Source: Candidatus Thiodiazotropha endolucinida
GTDB taxonomy: Bacteria; Pseudomonadota; Gammaproteobacteria; Chromatiales; Chromatiaceae
Assembly: GCF_001715975.1 (NCBI RefSeq)
Contig: NZ_MARB01000027.1
Span: 1 to 61,118 of the forward strand
Length of the DNA: 61,118 nucleotides
Reading direction: 5' to 3'
Shown piece after piece: positions 6,711 through 15,708 of the stretch. The notes under the pieces are model-generated. The model ran no database searches, was not told where the DNA came from, and saw only the letters and a program-made list of their open reading frames with translations. The translations under genes and the position numbers were made by a program. Position 1 is the first letter of the stretch, and each line of letters begins with the position of its first letter.

Positions 6711-9185
6711 ATGTCAGGACAACTGCGGGCTCTTGTAATTGAAGACTCCGAATATGAACATAATTTGTTGCGTAAAACCCTCCATCGTGGCGGCTTGGAT
6801 CTATCTACCCTGCGCATAGACTCTCTGGATTCCCTTAAGAATGCCTTGCAATCCGAGGAATGGGATCTGATTCTATCGACGACGGATATCAAGGATTGCC
6901 CCCCGGAAGCGAGTCTCGACTATCTACAAGAGCATAACCTTGATATCCCGTTTATCCTGGTATCCGATCATATCGGTGAAGAAAAAGTCGTCACGCTATT
7001 GAAGGCGGGTGCGAACGATTTCGTCAATTTCAAGAATCTTACCCGCCTGGTACCTGCAATTGAACGCGAACTCAAAGAGGCTGCGGTACGCCGCGAAGCC
7101 GAAGAGACCAAACAGGCACTGCATCGCAGCGAAAACCGCTATCGTCAACTGGTCGATGATTCGCCCACGCCGATTCTGCTGCTGCAAGACGAGAAGATCG
7201 TCTTTCTGAACAAGGCCGCGAAACAGACGCTGGCTGTATCCGAGCTGGGACAGTTGATAGACAAATCCGTCAGCGAGCTCTTGCATGACGGCCCTCCCGA
7301 GCTGATGGAATCTCAGCTGAAGTTGTTGCGCAATCACAACAGCCGGCCCTACCAGGCTGCATTCAGACGTGCCGACGGTATCATCATTCTCGTTGAGGTC
7401 TTTGTCAGTCCGGCAGAGCACGAGGGCGCGCCCGCCACGCAACTTGTCTTTACCGATGTGACCCAGCGTAAGGATTCGGATACAAAGCTGCAACAGGCTG
7501 TACAGATCATAGAGCACACAATGGAGGGTGTGCTGACTACCGACAACCAGGGCATGATCGATTCTGTCAACCCGGCCTTCAGCGAGATTACCGGCTATTC
7601 CGAGACAGAAATCATCTCGCAACATCCGCGGATATTGATCTCCGACAAGCACTCGCCCGAATTTTTTGATGAGTTGTGGAACGAAGTCATTCAGACGGGA
7701 TCCTGGCGTGGCGAAATCTGGAATCAGCGTAAGAACGGAGAGATCTATCCGGCCTGGATGACCATCAGTTGCGTACAGGATGAACAGGGGAGCATAGTCC
7801 ATTACGTCGCTGTCTTCTCCGACATCACCAGTATCAAGCAGACCCAATCCCAGCTTGAACATCTGGCTCATCATGACTCCCTCACCAATCTCCCCAACCG
7901 GTTGCTGTTCGAGGACCGTCTGGAACATGCGATTGCCCAGGCGAAACGTCAAAAACGCCAGCTTGCCGTGCTGTTTCTCGATCTCGATCGCTTCAAAAAC
8001 ATCAATGACAGCCTCGGCCATGCGATGGGGGACGAACTCCTGAAAGAGGTTGCCACGCGGCTGCAGAACATATTGCGCGATGACGACACCGCCGCACGCT
8101 TGGGGGGTGATGAATTCACTGTCCTGGTGGAAAACGTCGAGGACCCGAGCCAGGCGGCCGTGGTTGCATCCAAGATCCAGGAAAAGTTCAAGGCCCCCTT
8201 CAGGATTGCGGGGCGGGAACTCCATGTCACTACCAGCATCGGCATCAGCATCTACCCTGAAGACGGCAAAGATGTGGCGGACCTGACGAAAAATGCTGAT
8301 GCCGCCATGTATCAGGCCAAAGAACAGGGCCGTAACAGCTACCGCTACTACACATCGGAATTGACGAGGACAGCATTCGAACGGTTGCTGCTCGAGACAG
8401 AGCTTCGCAGTGCCCTGCATCAGAATCAGTTGTTGCTCTATTATCAGCCGCAGATATCCTTGCACAACGGTGAGATGACCGGCGCGGAAGCGGTGCTGCG
8501 CTGGCACCATCCGCGTCTCGGCATTATCCCGCCAGCACGCTTTATTCCCCTCGCTGAAGAGTCAGGCCTGATCCATGAAATCGGCAACTGGGTACTGAAA
8601 GAGGCCTGCGAACAGACACGCTACCTGCATCGACAGGGGCTCTTTCATGGGCGCATGGCCATCAACCTGTCGGTCAGACAGATCATGCAGACCGACCTGA
8701 TCCTGCGTTTTGAGCAGATCATCGGTGAATCCGGCTGCCCGCCGGACATGCTGCAACTGGAGGTCACTGAGGGCATATGCATGGGACAGATGAAGCACTC
8801 GGTCCCGGTGCTTGACGTATTCAAGAAACTCGGGGTCTCCATCGCCATCGACGATTTCGGTACAGGCTACTCCTCCCTTTCATATCTGAAACAGCTGCCG
8901 ATCGACAAACTCAAGATCGATCGCTCCTTCATCCGCGACATGCCCCATGACAGCGATGCCGTCGCCATCACCCAAGCGATTGTTTCATTAGGCAAGAACC
9001 TGGGGTTGAGAATCACCGCTGAGGGTATCGAAACCATGGCGCAACAGTCGCTCCTGCAGAAAATGGGATGCCAGGAGGGGCAGGGGTATCTCTACAGCCC
9101 GCCGGTGCCCGCAGAGACCTTCGAGGAGATGCTGCTCGAGGGCAGAAGAACCTTCCACCACCACTTCTCCAACTACGGAAGATAA
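6711..9185 (+). CDS. REC-PAS-PAS-GGDEF-EAL c-di-GMP signalling protein with degenerate receiver
   Basis: An 824-residue multidomain protein. The order is receiver-like (about 5-125), PAS (145-250), PAS (265-385), GGDEF (about 400-555) and EAL (570-815). The GGDEF site is intact (ARLGGDEF), so diguanylate cyclase activity is plausible. The EAL motif reads EAV (GAEAVLRWHHP) but keeps the catalytic glutamate, and DDFGTGYSSL and EGIE are present, so phosphodiesterase activity is also plausible. The receiver looks non-phosphorylatable: where close relatives have WDLVISDYSLP this reads WDLILSTTDIK, with Thr at the acceptor Asp, and the conserved Lys position is Phe. The ATG at 6711 has AGGGA six bases upstream; ATG 6705 is an alternative. 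It is transcribed alone and a hairpin repeat follows the stop. Confidence 0.92.
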   Translation: MSGQLRALVIEDSEYEHNLLRKTLHRGGLDLSTLRIDSLDSLKNALQSEEWDLILSTTDIKDCPPEASLDYLQEHNLDIPFILVSDHIGEEKVVTLLKAGANDFVNFKNLTRLVPAIERELKEAAVRREAEETKQALHRSENRYRQLVDDSPTPILLLQDEKIVFLNKAAKQTLAVSELGQLIDKSVSELLHDGPPELMESQLKLLRNHNSRPYQAAFRRADGIIILVEVFVSPAEHEGAPATQLVFTDVTQRKDSDTKLQQAVQIIEHTMEGVLTTDNQGMIDSVNPAFSEITGYSETEIISQHPRILISDKHSPEFFDELWNEVIQTGSWRGEIWNQRKNGEIYPAWMTISCVQDEQGSIVHYVAVFSDITSIKQTQSQLEHLAHHDSLTNLPNRLLFEDRLEHAIAQAKRQKRQLAVLFLDLDRFKNINDSLGHAMGDELLKEVATRLQNILRDDDTAARLGGDEFTVLVENVEDPSQAAVVASKIQEKFKAPFRIAGRELHVTTSIGISIYPEDGKDVADLTKNADAAMYQAKEQGRNSYRYYTSELTRTAFERLLLETELRSALHQNQLLLYYQPQISLHNGEMTGAEAVLRWHHPRLGIIPPARFIPLAEESGLIHEIGNWVLKEACEQTRYLHRQGLFHGRMAINLSVRQIMQTDLILRFEQIIGESGCPPDMLQLEVTEGICMGQMKHSVPVLDVFKKLGVSIAIDDFGTGYSSLSYLKQLPIDKLKIDRSFIRDMPHDSDAVAITQAIVSLGKNLGLRITAEGIETMAQQSLLQKMGCQEGQGYLYSPPVPAETFEEMLLEGRRTFHHHFSNYGR

Positions 9186-9190
9186 GACCT

Positions 9191-9221
9191 GGGGCCTGTT
9201 GATACGCATCCAATCGGCCCC
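9191..9221. repeat. GGGCC-type 3'-end hairpin repeat, copy 2
   Basis: The arms ggggcc and ggcccc pair perfectly, with an inner ttgat/atccaa partial stem. It begins 6 bp after the stop of the c-di-GMP gene. It is similar to copies at 339-369 and 33020-33054, which are also placed at gene 3' ends, suggesting a transcript-end or REP-like role. Confidence 0.65.
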
Positions 9222-9466
9222 GGTATTCATTAGCAAAGACTTATACTCCATAACCCAACTCTATCATCTCATTCAAAAATTCGATGGATTATTCCCAGCT
9301 GGGATATAGAAGGCGCGCAAGAAGACGAGTAAGGTATCGAGTCCAGAATCTAGGGCGGCATATTCGACCCTTGATAATGAAATAACCAAGCTGACAAGTC
9401 AACAATAACCTGTCAGAGGTTTACTTTTTAAGTGTTATAAAGCCATTCCGCAACGGAGGAAAATCC

Positions 9467-10741
9467 ATGACGGAAGTAATCGCAACCAATGAGACTATTC
9501 TCGTGGTCGGTGGCGGCATCAGCGGCATGACCGCTGCTTTGGAGGCCGCTGAGACGGGAAAGCAGGTCGTACTGGTTGAAAAGCGCCCCTATGTCGGCGG
9601 TCGCGTCACCCAGCTGTATAAATACTTTCCCAAGCTCTGCTTTCCCACCTGTGGGTTGGAGATCAATCAGCGCCGGGCAAAGATGAACCCGAACCTCAAC
9701 ATCATCACCATGGCCGAGGTTACCGACATCAAGGGTGAGGCGGGCAATTACACCGCCACTGTCAAGATCAGCCCCCGTTACGTGAATGAGAACTGCACCG
9801 CCTGCGGTGATTGCGCCAAGGCAGTGGAGACTGAATTCGACGATGAATTCAACTATGAGATGGGCAAGCGCAAAGGCGCCTACCTGCCCCACCGCATGGC
9901 GCACCCCCAGCGATATGTGCTCGATCCGGCAATCATCGGCACCGATGATGCGCAGAAGGCAAAGGATGCGTGCAAGGTCAACGCCATCGATCTGGACATG
10001 CAGGAAGAGACCATCGAGTTCAAGGCCGGCGCGGTCGTCTGGGCCACCGGTTGGAAACCCTATGACGCCAATAAAATTCAGCCTTACGGCTACGATCGCA
10101 TCGCCAACGTGATAACCAGCGTCGAGTTCGAGCGCATGGCCGATCCCAACGGCCCCACCGGTGGCAAACTGGTGCGCCCCTCCGACGGCAAAGAGGTAAA
10201 ATCGGTGGCCTTCATCCAGTGCGCCGGTTCCCGCGACAAGAATCACCTGCTGCACTGCTCGCGCATCTGCTGCATGGCCTCCCTGAAGCAGGCCACCTAC
10301 CCGGCGGATGAGGTGGATATCTCCATCTACTATATCGACATCCGCGCCATCGACCGTTTTGAGGATTTTTATCAGAAGGTCAAGGCGAAGGAGAACGTCA
10401 GCTTCATCAAGTCAAAAGTCGCCTCCATTGTGGAGAACAAGGAGAACGGCAATCCGACCCTGCACGGCGTCGATACCGAGGGTTACAACCGTTACGCCAA
10501 CGAGCACGACCTGGTGGTCCTGGCTGTCGGCATGGAGCCCAGCGTCGACAAGGCGAGCTTTCCGGTGGAGATCGTCATCAACGAAGAGGGCTTCATCGAG
10601 CCCGCGCCCGAGAACGGCGGTGTCTTCGCCGCCGGGTGTTCGTCCGATGCGCTGGATGTCAACCGCGCCGTTCAACACGCCACTGGCGCCGCCCTGCGCG
10701 CCATCCAAGTGGTTAATCGCGTAGCAGCGACGGAGGGTTAA
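9467..10741 (+). CDS. qmoA: QmoA, HdrA-like flavoprotein of the quinone-interacting membrane oxidoreductase
   Basis: A 424-residue FAD protein. The N-terminus has the dinucleotide-binding motif ILVVGGGISGMTAALEAAE (residues 11-29), followed by VVLVEKRPYVGGR and FPKLCFPTCGLEI, which is characteristic of HdrA/QmoA. A CTACGDC segment and FIQCAGSRDKNHLLHCSRICC in the second half are also HdrA features. QmoA with QmoB exchanges electrons with AprBA; in sulfur oxidisers the flow is taken to run from APS reductase to quinone. The ATG follows AACGGAGG. It leads qmoA-qmoB-hdrC-hdrB, with only 4 bp before qmoB. The aprBA genes lie 13 kb away on the other strand, not adjacent as in many sulfate reducers. 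Confidence 0.95.
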   Translation: MTEVIATNETILVVGGGISGMTAALEAAETGKQVVLVEKRPYVGGRVTQLYKYFPKLCFPTCGLEINQRRAKMNPNLNIITMAEVTDIKGEAGNYTATVKISPRYVNENCTACGDCAKAVETEFDDEFNYEMGKRKGAYLPHRMAHPQRYVLDPAIIGTDDAQKAKDACKVNAIDLDMQEETIEFKAGAVVWATGWKPYDANKIQPYGYDRIANVITSVEFERMADPNGPTGGKLVRPSDGKEVKSVAFIQCAGSRDKNHLLHCSRICCMASLKQATYPADEVDISIYYIDIRAIDRFEDFYQKVKAKENVSFIKSKVASIVENKENGNPTLHGVDTEGYNRYANEHDLVVLAVGMEPSVDKASFPVEIVINEEGFIEPAPENGGVFAAGCSSDALDVNRAVQHATGAALRAIQVVNRVAATEG

Positions 10742-10745
10742 GAGA

Positions 10746-12995
10746 GTGGCTGACGAAAAGAAATTTGCTGGATATGTCTGCACCGGCTGTGGCCTGGGCG
10801 AACGCCTGGACGCCGGTCAGCTGGAAACCATCGCCACCCGTGACGGCAAGATGCAGAGCTGCAAACAACACGAGATGCTCTGCTCCGCCGAGGGTGTGCA
10901 GATAATCAAAGACGACATCGCCAATGAAGATGTCACTCACGTCATGATCGCCGCTTGTTCCAAGCGCGCCAAGGTTGAGGCCTTCAACTTTACCGACGTG
11001 GCCCTGACCCGCGCCAACCTGCGCGAGGGCGTCATCTGGGTTCGTCCCGATACGGACGAGAACAGCGAGACCACCCAGGAGATGGCGGAAGACTACATCC
11101 GCATGGCGTGCGCCGAGCTCAAGTCCATGACACAGCCCTCCGCCTCCGGCGAGCAGACCCTCAACAAGAACATTCTGGTTGTGGGCGGCGGCGTCACCGG
11201 CATGACAGCGGCTATCGAGGCCGCGGCAGCCGGCTACCCGGTCCACCTGGTGGAGAAGAGTGGTCAGCTGGGTGGCGCACTGGGCGGTTACTACAAGGTC
11301 ATCCCGACCCGTTCACCCTACGACGCCCCGGCGGAGAATCCTGTACCCGGCATGATCGAGGCGATCGAGGCCGACGACAGGATCACGGTCCACCTCAACA
11401 GCACTCTCGCCAAGACCGAAGGCGCACCGGGCCGCTTCAGTGTCGAGGTTGCCACCGAATCCGGCAGCAGCGAGACTCTCTCCATCGGCGCTATCGTCCA
11501 GGCCTCCGGCTGGAAGCCCTACGATGCCAGCCAGCTGCCCGAGTTCGCCCATGACAAATCGGCCGACGTGGTCACCAACCACGAGCTGGAAGCCCTGGCG
11601 GTCGCAGCCAATGGCGGTCCGATCAAGCGGCCTTCCGACGGCAAAGAGGTGACCTCGGTCTGCTTCATCCAGAACGCAGGCCAGTGTTCGGATAAGGAGG
11701 GCCATCTCTCCTATTTCTCCGGTGTCACCGACCTGGTCTCCATCAAGCAGGCGATGTACTTCAAAGAGTTGAACGGGGATTGCGATACCACCATCCTGTT
11801 CGACAACCTGCGCACACCTGGCGCCGGCGGCGAGGATTTCTACCGCGCCGGTCAACAGGCGATGGTTACCTTCTCCAAGGGCATCGCATCCGAGGTTGTG
11901 CCCGGTGACAGCCTGACCGTCAAATTCGAAGACAAGATCCTCAACGAAGAGACCGAGATGGTCTGTGACCTGGTGGTCCTGGCCACCGGCATGGAGCCAA
12001 ACTCCGGTCCCGATCCCTATGCCCAGCTGATGGTGGATGAGGCGGAGGATGAAGAGGAGAAGGCGAAGGCCCAGGCGATCCTTGATAATGCGCCGCCCTC
12101 GATCCTCAACCTGCAATATCGTCAGGGCACCGACCTGCCGCATCTGAAGAACGGGTTCAACGACTCGCACTTCATCTGTTTCCCCTATGAGACCCGTCGA
12201 ACCGGCATCTATGCCGCCGGTCCGGTGCGTCGTCCCATGGATGCCCAGCAGGCCCGTGACGATGCCACCGGCGCGGCGCTGAAGGCGATTCAGGCAGCTG
12301 AGAACGCCGGACTGGGACGCGCCGCGCACCCCCGCTCCGGCGATCTCTCCTTCCCAAGCTTCCGCAAGGAGGGCTGTACCCAGTGTAAGCGCTGTACCGT
12401 CGAGTGCCCCTTCGGCGCCATCAACGAGGACGAGGAAGGCTATCCGATGTACAACGAATCCCGTTGTCGTCGTTGCGGTACCTGCATGGGCGCCTGTCCG
12501 GTGCGCGTCATCTCCTTCGAGAACTACTCGGTGGAGACCGTCAACCAGCAGATCAAGAACGTCGAGATCCCCGAAGAGTGGGACGAGAAACCACGCATTC
12601 TGGTACTGGCCTGTGAGAACGATGCCTATCCGGCACTCGACCAGGCGGCTCAGGCAGGCGTGGAGATCAATCCCTGGGCGCGAGTCATACCTGTCCGCTG
12701 CCTGGGCTCTGTGAGCCTCTCCTGGGTTACCGATGCATTGAACAACGGTTATGACGGCATCGTCATGATGGGCTGTCGTCGCGATGACGACTACCAATGC
12801 CACTTTGTACGCGGCTCGGCCATGGCGGCGGAACGCATGAGCAAGGTGGGCGACACCCTCGATACGCTGAATCTTGAACCGGAACGCGTGATCCTGCATG
12901 AGGTTGCCATCACCGATGTGGAGCGTGCGCCCCAGTTGATCAACGACATGGCGGAGACCGTGGAGAAGATCGGCCTGAGTCCGTTCAAGTTCTAA
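10746..12995 (+). CDS. qmoB: QmoB, HdrA/MvhD-like iron-sulfur flavoprotein
   Basis: A 749-residue protein starting at GTG 10746, with GGAGG about 8 bases upstream. The N-terminal 120 residues are a QmoB-specific cysteine region (CTGCGLGE and EMLCSAEG). Next comes an HdrA-type FAD domain (NILVVGGGVTGMTAAIEAAA near residues 140-160). Two 4Fe-4S clusters follow at CTQCKRCTVECP and CRRCGTCMGACP (about 542-590), then a C-terminal MvhD-like delta domain (RILVLACENDAYPAL ... VMMGCRRDDDYQC). This is the full QmoB architecture. It works with QmoA and, in organisms without a QmoC gene, with HdrCB-type subunits, which is the arrangement here. Two hairpins separate it from hdrC, so downstream expression may be tuned. 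Confidence 0.95.
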   Translation: MADEKKFAGYVCTGCGLGERLDAGQLETIATRDGKMQSCKQHEMLCSAEGVQIIKDDIANEDVTHVMIAACSKRAKVEAFNFTDVALTRANLREGVIWVRPDTDENSETTQEMAEDYIRMACAELKSMTQPSASGEQTLNKNILVVGGGVTGMTAAIEAAAAGYPVHLVEKSGQLGGALGGYYKVIPTRSPYDAPAENPVPGMIEAIEADDRITVHLNSTLAKTEGAPGRFSVEVATESGSSETLSIGAIVQASGWKPYDASQLPEFAHDKSADVVTNHELEALAVAANGGPIKRPSDGKEVTSVCFIQNAGQCSDKEGHLSYFSGVTDLVSIKQAMYFKELNGDCDTTILFDNLRTPGAGGEDFYRAGQQAMVTFSKGIASEVVPGDSLTVKFEDKILNEETEMVCDLVVLATGMEPNSGPDPYAQLMVDEAEDEEEKAKAQAILDNAPPSILNLQYRQGTDLPHLKNGFNDSHFICFPYETRRTGIYAAGPVRRPMDAQQARDDATGAALKAIQAAENAGLGRAAHPRSGDLSFPSFRKEGCTQCKRCTVECPFGAINEDEEGYPMYNESRCRRCGTCMGACPVRVISFENYSVETVNQQIKNVEIPEEWDEKPRILVLACENDAYPALDQAAQAGVEINPWARVIPVRCLGSVSLSWVTDALNNGYDGIVMMGCRRDDDYQCHFVRGSAMAAERMSKVGDTLDTLNLEPERVILHEVAITDVERAPQLINDMAETVEKIGLSPFKF

Positions 12996-13007
12996 TCGAC
13001 GGTGACA

Positions 13008-13029
13008 AGGGCCTGCCCCGGCAGGCCCT
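13008..13029. terminator. Intercistronic hairpin after qmoB
   Basis: A 9-bp perfect stem (agggcctgc / gcaggccct) with a CCCG loop starts 13 bp after the qmoB stop. No T-tract follows, so partial termination or RNA processing and stabilisation is more likely than full termination. Confidence 0.5.
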
Positions 13030-13061
13030 GCGCTGAAAGGACGGCCTGAACAACTTTACTT

Positions 13062-13104
13062 TTTGTAGGGTGGACTTGGCCAACCACCCTGGACACCCTA
13101 CAAA
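13062..13104. repeat. Inverted repeat tttgtagggtg...cacccta caaa in the qmoB-hdrC gap
   Basis: An 11-bp perfect inverted repeat (13062-13072 with 13094-13104) ends 11 bp before the hdrC ATG and just upstream of its GGGGAG ribosome site. Its gtagggtg core also occurs in the nested repeat elements at 24821 and 52062. It would form a strong hairpin in the qmoB-hdrC message. Confidence 0.6.
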
Positions 13105-13115
13105 GGGGAGTAAAA

Positions 13116-13739
13116 ATGAGTGATTTAAACACCGCAATGATTGAAAAGTACCGCAGCAACTTCCTCAAGGAGGTTGAGGCGAATGTTGAGGAGGGCGAAT
13201 GGGTCAAGATGTGCATGCAATGCGGCGTGTGCTCCGGCTCTTGTCCCCTGGGTAAGCATTGGGATCATCCGCCGCAGGAGATCTTCATGATGATCCGCGC
13301 CAACAAGCGCGAAGAGGTGCTGAGCACCGACTCCATGTGGATGTGTACCTCCTGCTACAACTGCATCGCACGCTGCCCGCGCGGCCTGCCGATCACCCAT
13401 ATCATGCACGGCCTGGCGGTCTACTCGAAGCGTCTCGGCCTGATCCAGAAGAAGCAGCCCACCGCCGAGTTCTCGCAGATCTTCTGGGACAACCTGATGA
13501 AGAAGGGTCGCGTCAACGAATTGAAACTCGGTCTCTCCATGTACTTCAAGGACGGTTTCGGCCAGGGCGTCAAGAACGCCATGGCGAATCAGAAACTGGG
13601 CCAGAACATGATGAAGGCCAAACGCATGAACGCCATGGAGTTCTTTGGCGGACACAGCGTGAAGGATCTCTCCGGCTTCCAGAACATGGTGAAGAAGGCC
13701 CAGGAGATCGAAGAAGGCAATCTGAAAGACGCGAAGTGA
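13116..13739 (+). CDS. hdrC: HdrC-like 4Fe-4S protein of the Qmo module
   Basis: A 207-residue iron-sulfur protein of the heterodisulfide reductase C type. Two 4Fe-4S motifs are visible: CMQCGVCSGSCP (about residues 33-44) and CTSCYNCIARCP (about 76-87). It passes electrons between QmoAB and HdrB. In sulfate reducers QmoC fuses an HdrC-like domain to a membrane cytochrome b domain; here the C-terminus is soluble, with no membrane helices, so the QmoC role is split into HdrC and HdrB. The start has GGGGAG ten bases upstream. It is followed after 13 bp by hdrB, so they form one transcription unit. Neighbouring qmoAB makes a methanogen-type role unlikely. Confidence 0.92.
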   Translation: MSDLNTAMIEKYRSNFLKEVEANVEEGEWVKMCMQCGVCSGSCPLGKHWDHPPQEIFMMIRANKREEVLSTDSMWMCTSCYNCIARCPRGLPITHIMHGLAVYSKRLGLIQKKQPTAEFSQIFWDNLMKKGRVNELKLGLSMYFKDGFGQGVKNAMANQKLGQNMMKAKRMNAMEFFGGHSVKDLSGFQNMVKKAQEIEEGNLKDAK

Positions 13740-13752
13740 GGAACAGACCGAC

Positions 13753-14652
13753 ATGGCTAAGATAGAACTTTCATTCTACCCGGGTTGCTCCTCACAGAAG
13801 GGAGCCACCTCTTCCAACTATTTAGTCTCCGCGCAGACCATGTGCGAAGAGCTTGACATCCAGCTCAACGAGATCCCCGACTGGAACTGCTGCGGCGCCT
13901 CCATCGGCTACGGCGGTGGTGGCGAATTGCCCCGCCTGGCCCTCTCCGCCCGCAACATCGCACTGTCCGAGGAGCACAACTCGGGACAGGAGATCGTCGC
14001 CACCTGCGCCGCCTGCTGGCTCTCCACCCGCGAAACCAAAGAGCGACTGCACGAAGACGAACAGATGTTCAAGGACGCCAACGCGGCACTCTCCGAGGCC
14101 GGCCTGAAGTACAAGGGCGAGTCCAACGTCCGCCACATGGTGGAAGTGCTGGTCGAGGATATCGGTTTCGACGGCATCAAATCCAAGGTCAAAAAGCCCC
14201 TTGAGGGCCTCAAGATCGCCGGTTACGTCGGCTGTCAGACCAACCGCCCCTTCGGCATCGCCGGTGAGTCCTTCGAGAATCCCCAGTACCTGGACAAAAT
14301 CGTAGAGAGCGTCGGCGCCGAGTCAATTCCCGGCTACGAAAAGAAAGTCCAGTGCTGCGGCGGCGCCCTCGCCTTCTCCGAACCGGAGAAGTCCCAGGAG
14401 ATGATCAAAGGCATCATCGAGGCGGCCTACGACAACGGTGCCGACATGATCGTCACCCCCTGCCCGCTGTGTCAGGCCAATGTGGAGATCTATCAGGACA
14501 ATATCAACGAGACCTACGGCACCAAGTTCAACATGCCGGTGGTTTATTACTCCACATTGATGAGTGTCGCCTTCGGGCGCAGCGCTGCGGATGCAGCCCT
14601 CAACGGTCAGATCATCCCGGCCAAGCAGCTTGAAGAAATCGCTAATAAATAA
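13753..14652 (+). CDS. hdrB: HdrB-like protein with two CCG domains (intact copy)
   Basis: A 299-residue heterodisulfide reductase B-type subunit with two CCG domains. The first reads GCSSQ ... PDWNCCGASIGYG with a later CAACW. The second reads GYVGCQTNRPF ... KVQCCGGALAF with CPLCQAN. These cysteines bind the paired non-cubane 4Fe-4S clusters of HdrB. In the Qmo module HdrB with HdrC is believed to replace the membrane QmoC and to reach the quinone pool, possibly through another partner. Its last 300 bp recur about 99% identical at 17896-18195, and its early segment 13843-13897 recurs at 17851-17905. A strong terminator follows at 14674, making this the last gene of the operon. Confidence 0.93.
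   Translation: MAKIELSFYPGCSSQKGATSSNYLVSAQTMCEELDIQLNEIPDWNCCGASIGYGGGGELPRLALSARNIALSEEHNSGQEIVATCAACWLSTRETKERLHEDEQMFKDANAALSEAGLKYKGESNVRHMVEVLVEDIGFDGIKSKVKKPLEGLKIAGYVGCQTNRPFGIAGESFENPQYLDKIVESVGAESIPGYEKKVQCCGGALAFSEPEKSQEMIKGIIEAAYDNGADMIVTPCPLCQANVEIYQDNINETYGTKFNMPVVYYSTLMSVAFGRSAADAALNGQIIPAKQLEEIANK
14353..14652 (+). repeat. Left 300-bp direct repeat (3' third of hdrB)
   Basis: This segment matches 17896-18195 at a constant offset of 3543 bp. Reading base by base I find two differences (at 14364 and in the third-last codon). The two copies bracket the toxin-antitoxin island. Homology falls off sharply after the stop codon, where the two terminators differ. Confidence 0.9.
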
Positions 14653-14673
14653 GGCGGTATACCTTCAGTATTG

Positions 14674-14699
14674 AAAGCCCGCTTCGGCGGGCTTTTTTT
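14674..14699 (+). terminator. Intrinsic terminator of the qmo-hdr operon
   Basis: The stem aaagcccgc / gcgggcttt with a TTCG tetraloop is followed by a run of T, 21 bp after the hdrB stop. This is a textbook Rho-independent terminator. Confidence 0.92.
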
Positions 14700-14974
14700 G
14701 CTTTGAGAGGTATTTGGAGTGACTTGCAAACTTTAAACCTCTATTATCGTCGGTATACATTTTGTATAGGTATGAAAATTTTTTTAAGCAATATAAAACA
14801 ACTATAATCCTGCATTGGGTTCAAATCTCAATATTTAGCAGAACACCTTGAAGAAGCATTGATATATTTAAAGACCTTCTTCACAATCCCGATAAAGTAT
14901 AAACAGACCTTGATCCTTGTCATAAAACAATTCCGTGCAATCAGTCACAAGATAGAATCAAGTGTTGCGTAAAA

Positions 14975-15655
14975 TCATTTATCCCATAGCCTATACTGAC
15001 CAATATCGACAATAATCTCGTCCCCCTTTCGCTTACTCGGAATATCGACTTCTTTCAATCTGTCTTCTGCACGTTCAAAACCCTCAGCGAATATGGCAAG
15101 CATTTCATTAGTTTCATTTGAGTTAAAGGTTTGGATATCTGCTGTATCGATAACCTTAAGCTGCCGACATCCATTAGAGTTGTTCGCACTGAAGTCAAGA
15201 ATTTCAAACTTTGCCGTATCTAACTCAGGATCCTGACGCAGCATCTCCCTAACCAGCGTAACAAATAATGACAACTGTTTTTCATCAAGTGGATTTTGCT
15301 TCCAGAACATGAACCATGGAAGATAAATCTGCCCACCTATACCGTATATAAAGACAGACTTAAACGGAATTCTTAGATCTCTTCCAATTGGATAAAAGCT
15401 GGGGGTTACATCATTCACGAAATCGTATTGTATGTTACTAAAATACCCGTGGAGTAGCGGAACAACCTCCAATAGAATTTTTTGCACTCTCTTACGCTTT
15501 TCTTTCTCACGTATTCCCTTGACAATTTGCTCTTCAGACACTTTAAAAAGCAGACTATCTCTAGCCACATCATTCAGCGCGTTATAATTAAATGAAGGAG
15601 GGTTCATTACCAATTTGACAAATTCATCCTCTATTTTTTTGGTGAATCGTACCAA
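14975..15655 (-). CDS. Unrecognised protein, candidate toxin partner of the Panacea antitoxin
   Basis: A 226-residue protein of no family I recognise. It begins with an amphipathic helix region (VRFTKKIEDEFVKLVMNPPS), has a basic stretch (GIREKEKRKRVQK) near residue 50 and a mixed central part with FIYGIGGQIYLPWFMFW. It ends in an acidic, lysine-rich tail and has no signal peptide or clear membrane helix. It starts 53 bp after the Panacea-domain gene on the same strand. Panacea antitoxins are known to pair with unrelated toxins, usually adjacent, so a toxin or effector role is a reasonable guess and nothing more. Base composition is clearly more AT-rich than the flanking hdr and qmo genes, fitting horizontal acquisition. 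The ATG at 15655 is the first in frame. Confidence 0.55.
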   Translation of the reverse strand: MVRFTKKIEDEFVKLVMNPPSFNYNALNDVARDSLLFKVSEEQIVKGIREKEKRKRVQKILLEVVPLLHGYFSNIQYDFVNDVTPSFYPIGRDLRIPFKSVFIYGIGGQIYLPWFMFWKQNPLDEKQLSLFVTLVREMLRQDPELDTAKFEILDFSANNSNGCRQLKVIDTADIQTFNSNETNEMLAIFAEGFERAEDRLKEVDIPSKRKGDEIIVDIGQYRLWDK

Positions 15656-15708
15656 TTTCTCGCTAAATGTTGTATTGAAGGAACTCTGAGTTTAGCCATG
15701 AATTTAAC

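Noticed and set aside
6996-8510. 504-codon minus-strand frame inside the GGDEF-EAL gene
   Set aside because: It is antisense to clear PAS and GGDEF domains and shows no domain or ribosome site of its own.
11313-12899. 528-codon minus-strand frame inside qmoB
   Set aside because: This comes from high GC codon bias on the qmoB strand. The plus-strand product has all QmoB motifs.
13062-13104. Inverted repeat as a full terminator splitting qmoAB from hdrCB
   Set aside because: No T-tract follows and the genes form a known functional module, so read-through is more likely.
14653-14974. Search for an attachment site or integrase at the left side of the island
   Set aside because: No tRNA, integrase or short att-like core was found; only the hdrB-derived repeats flank the island.
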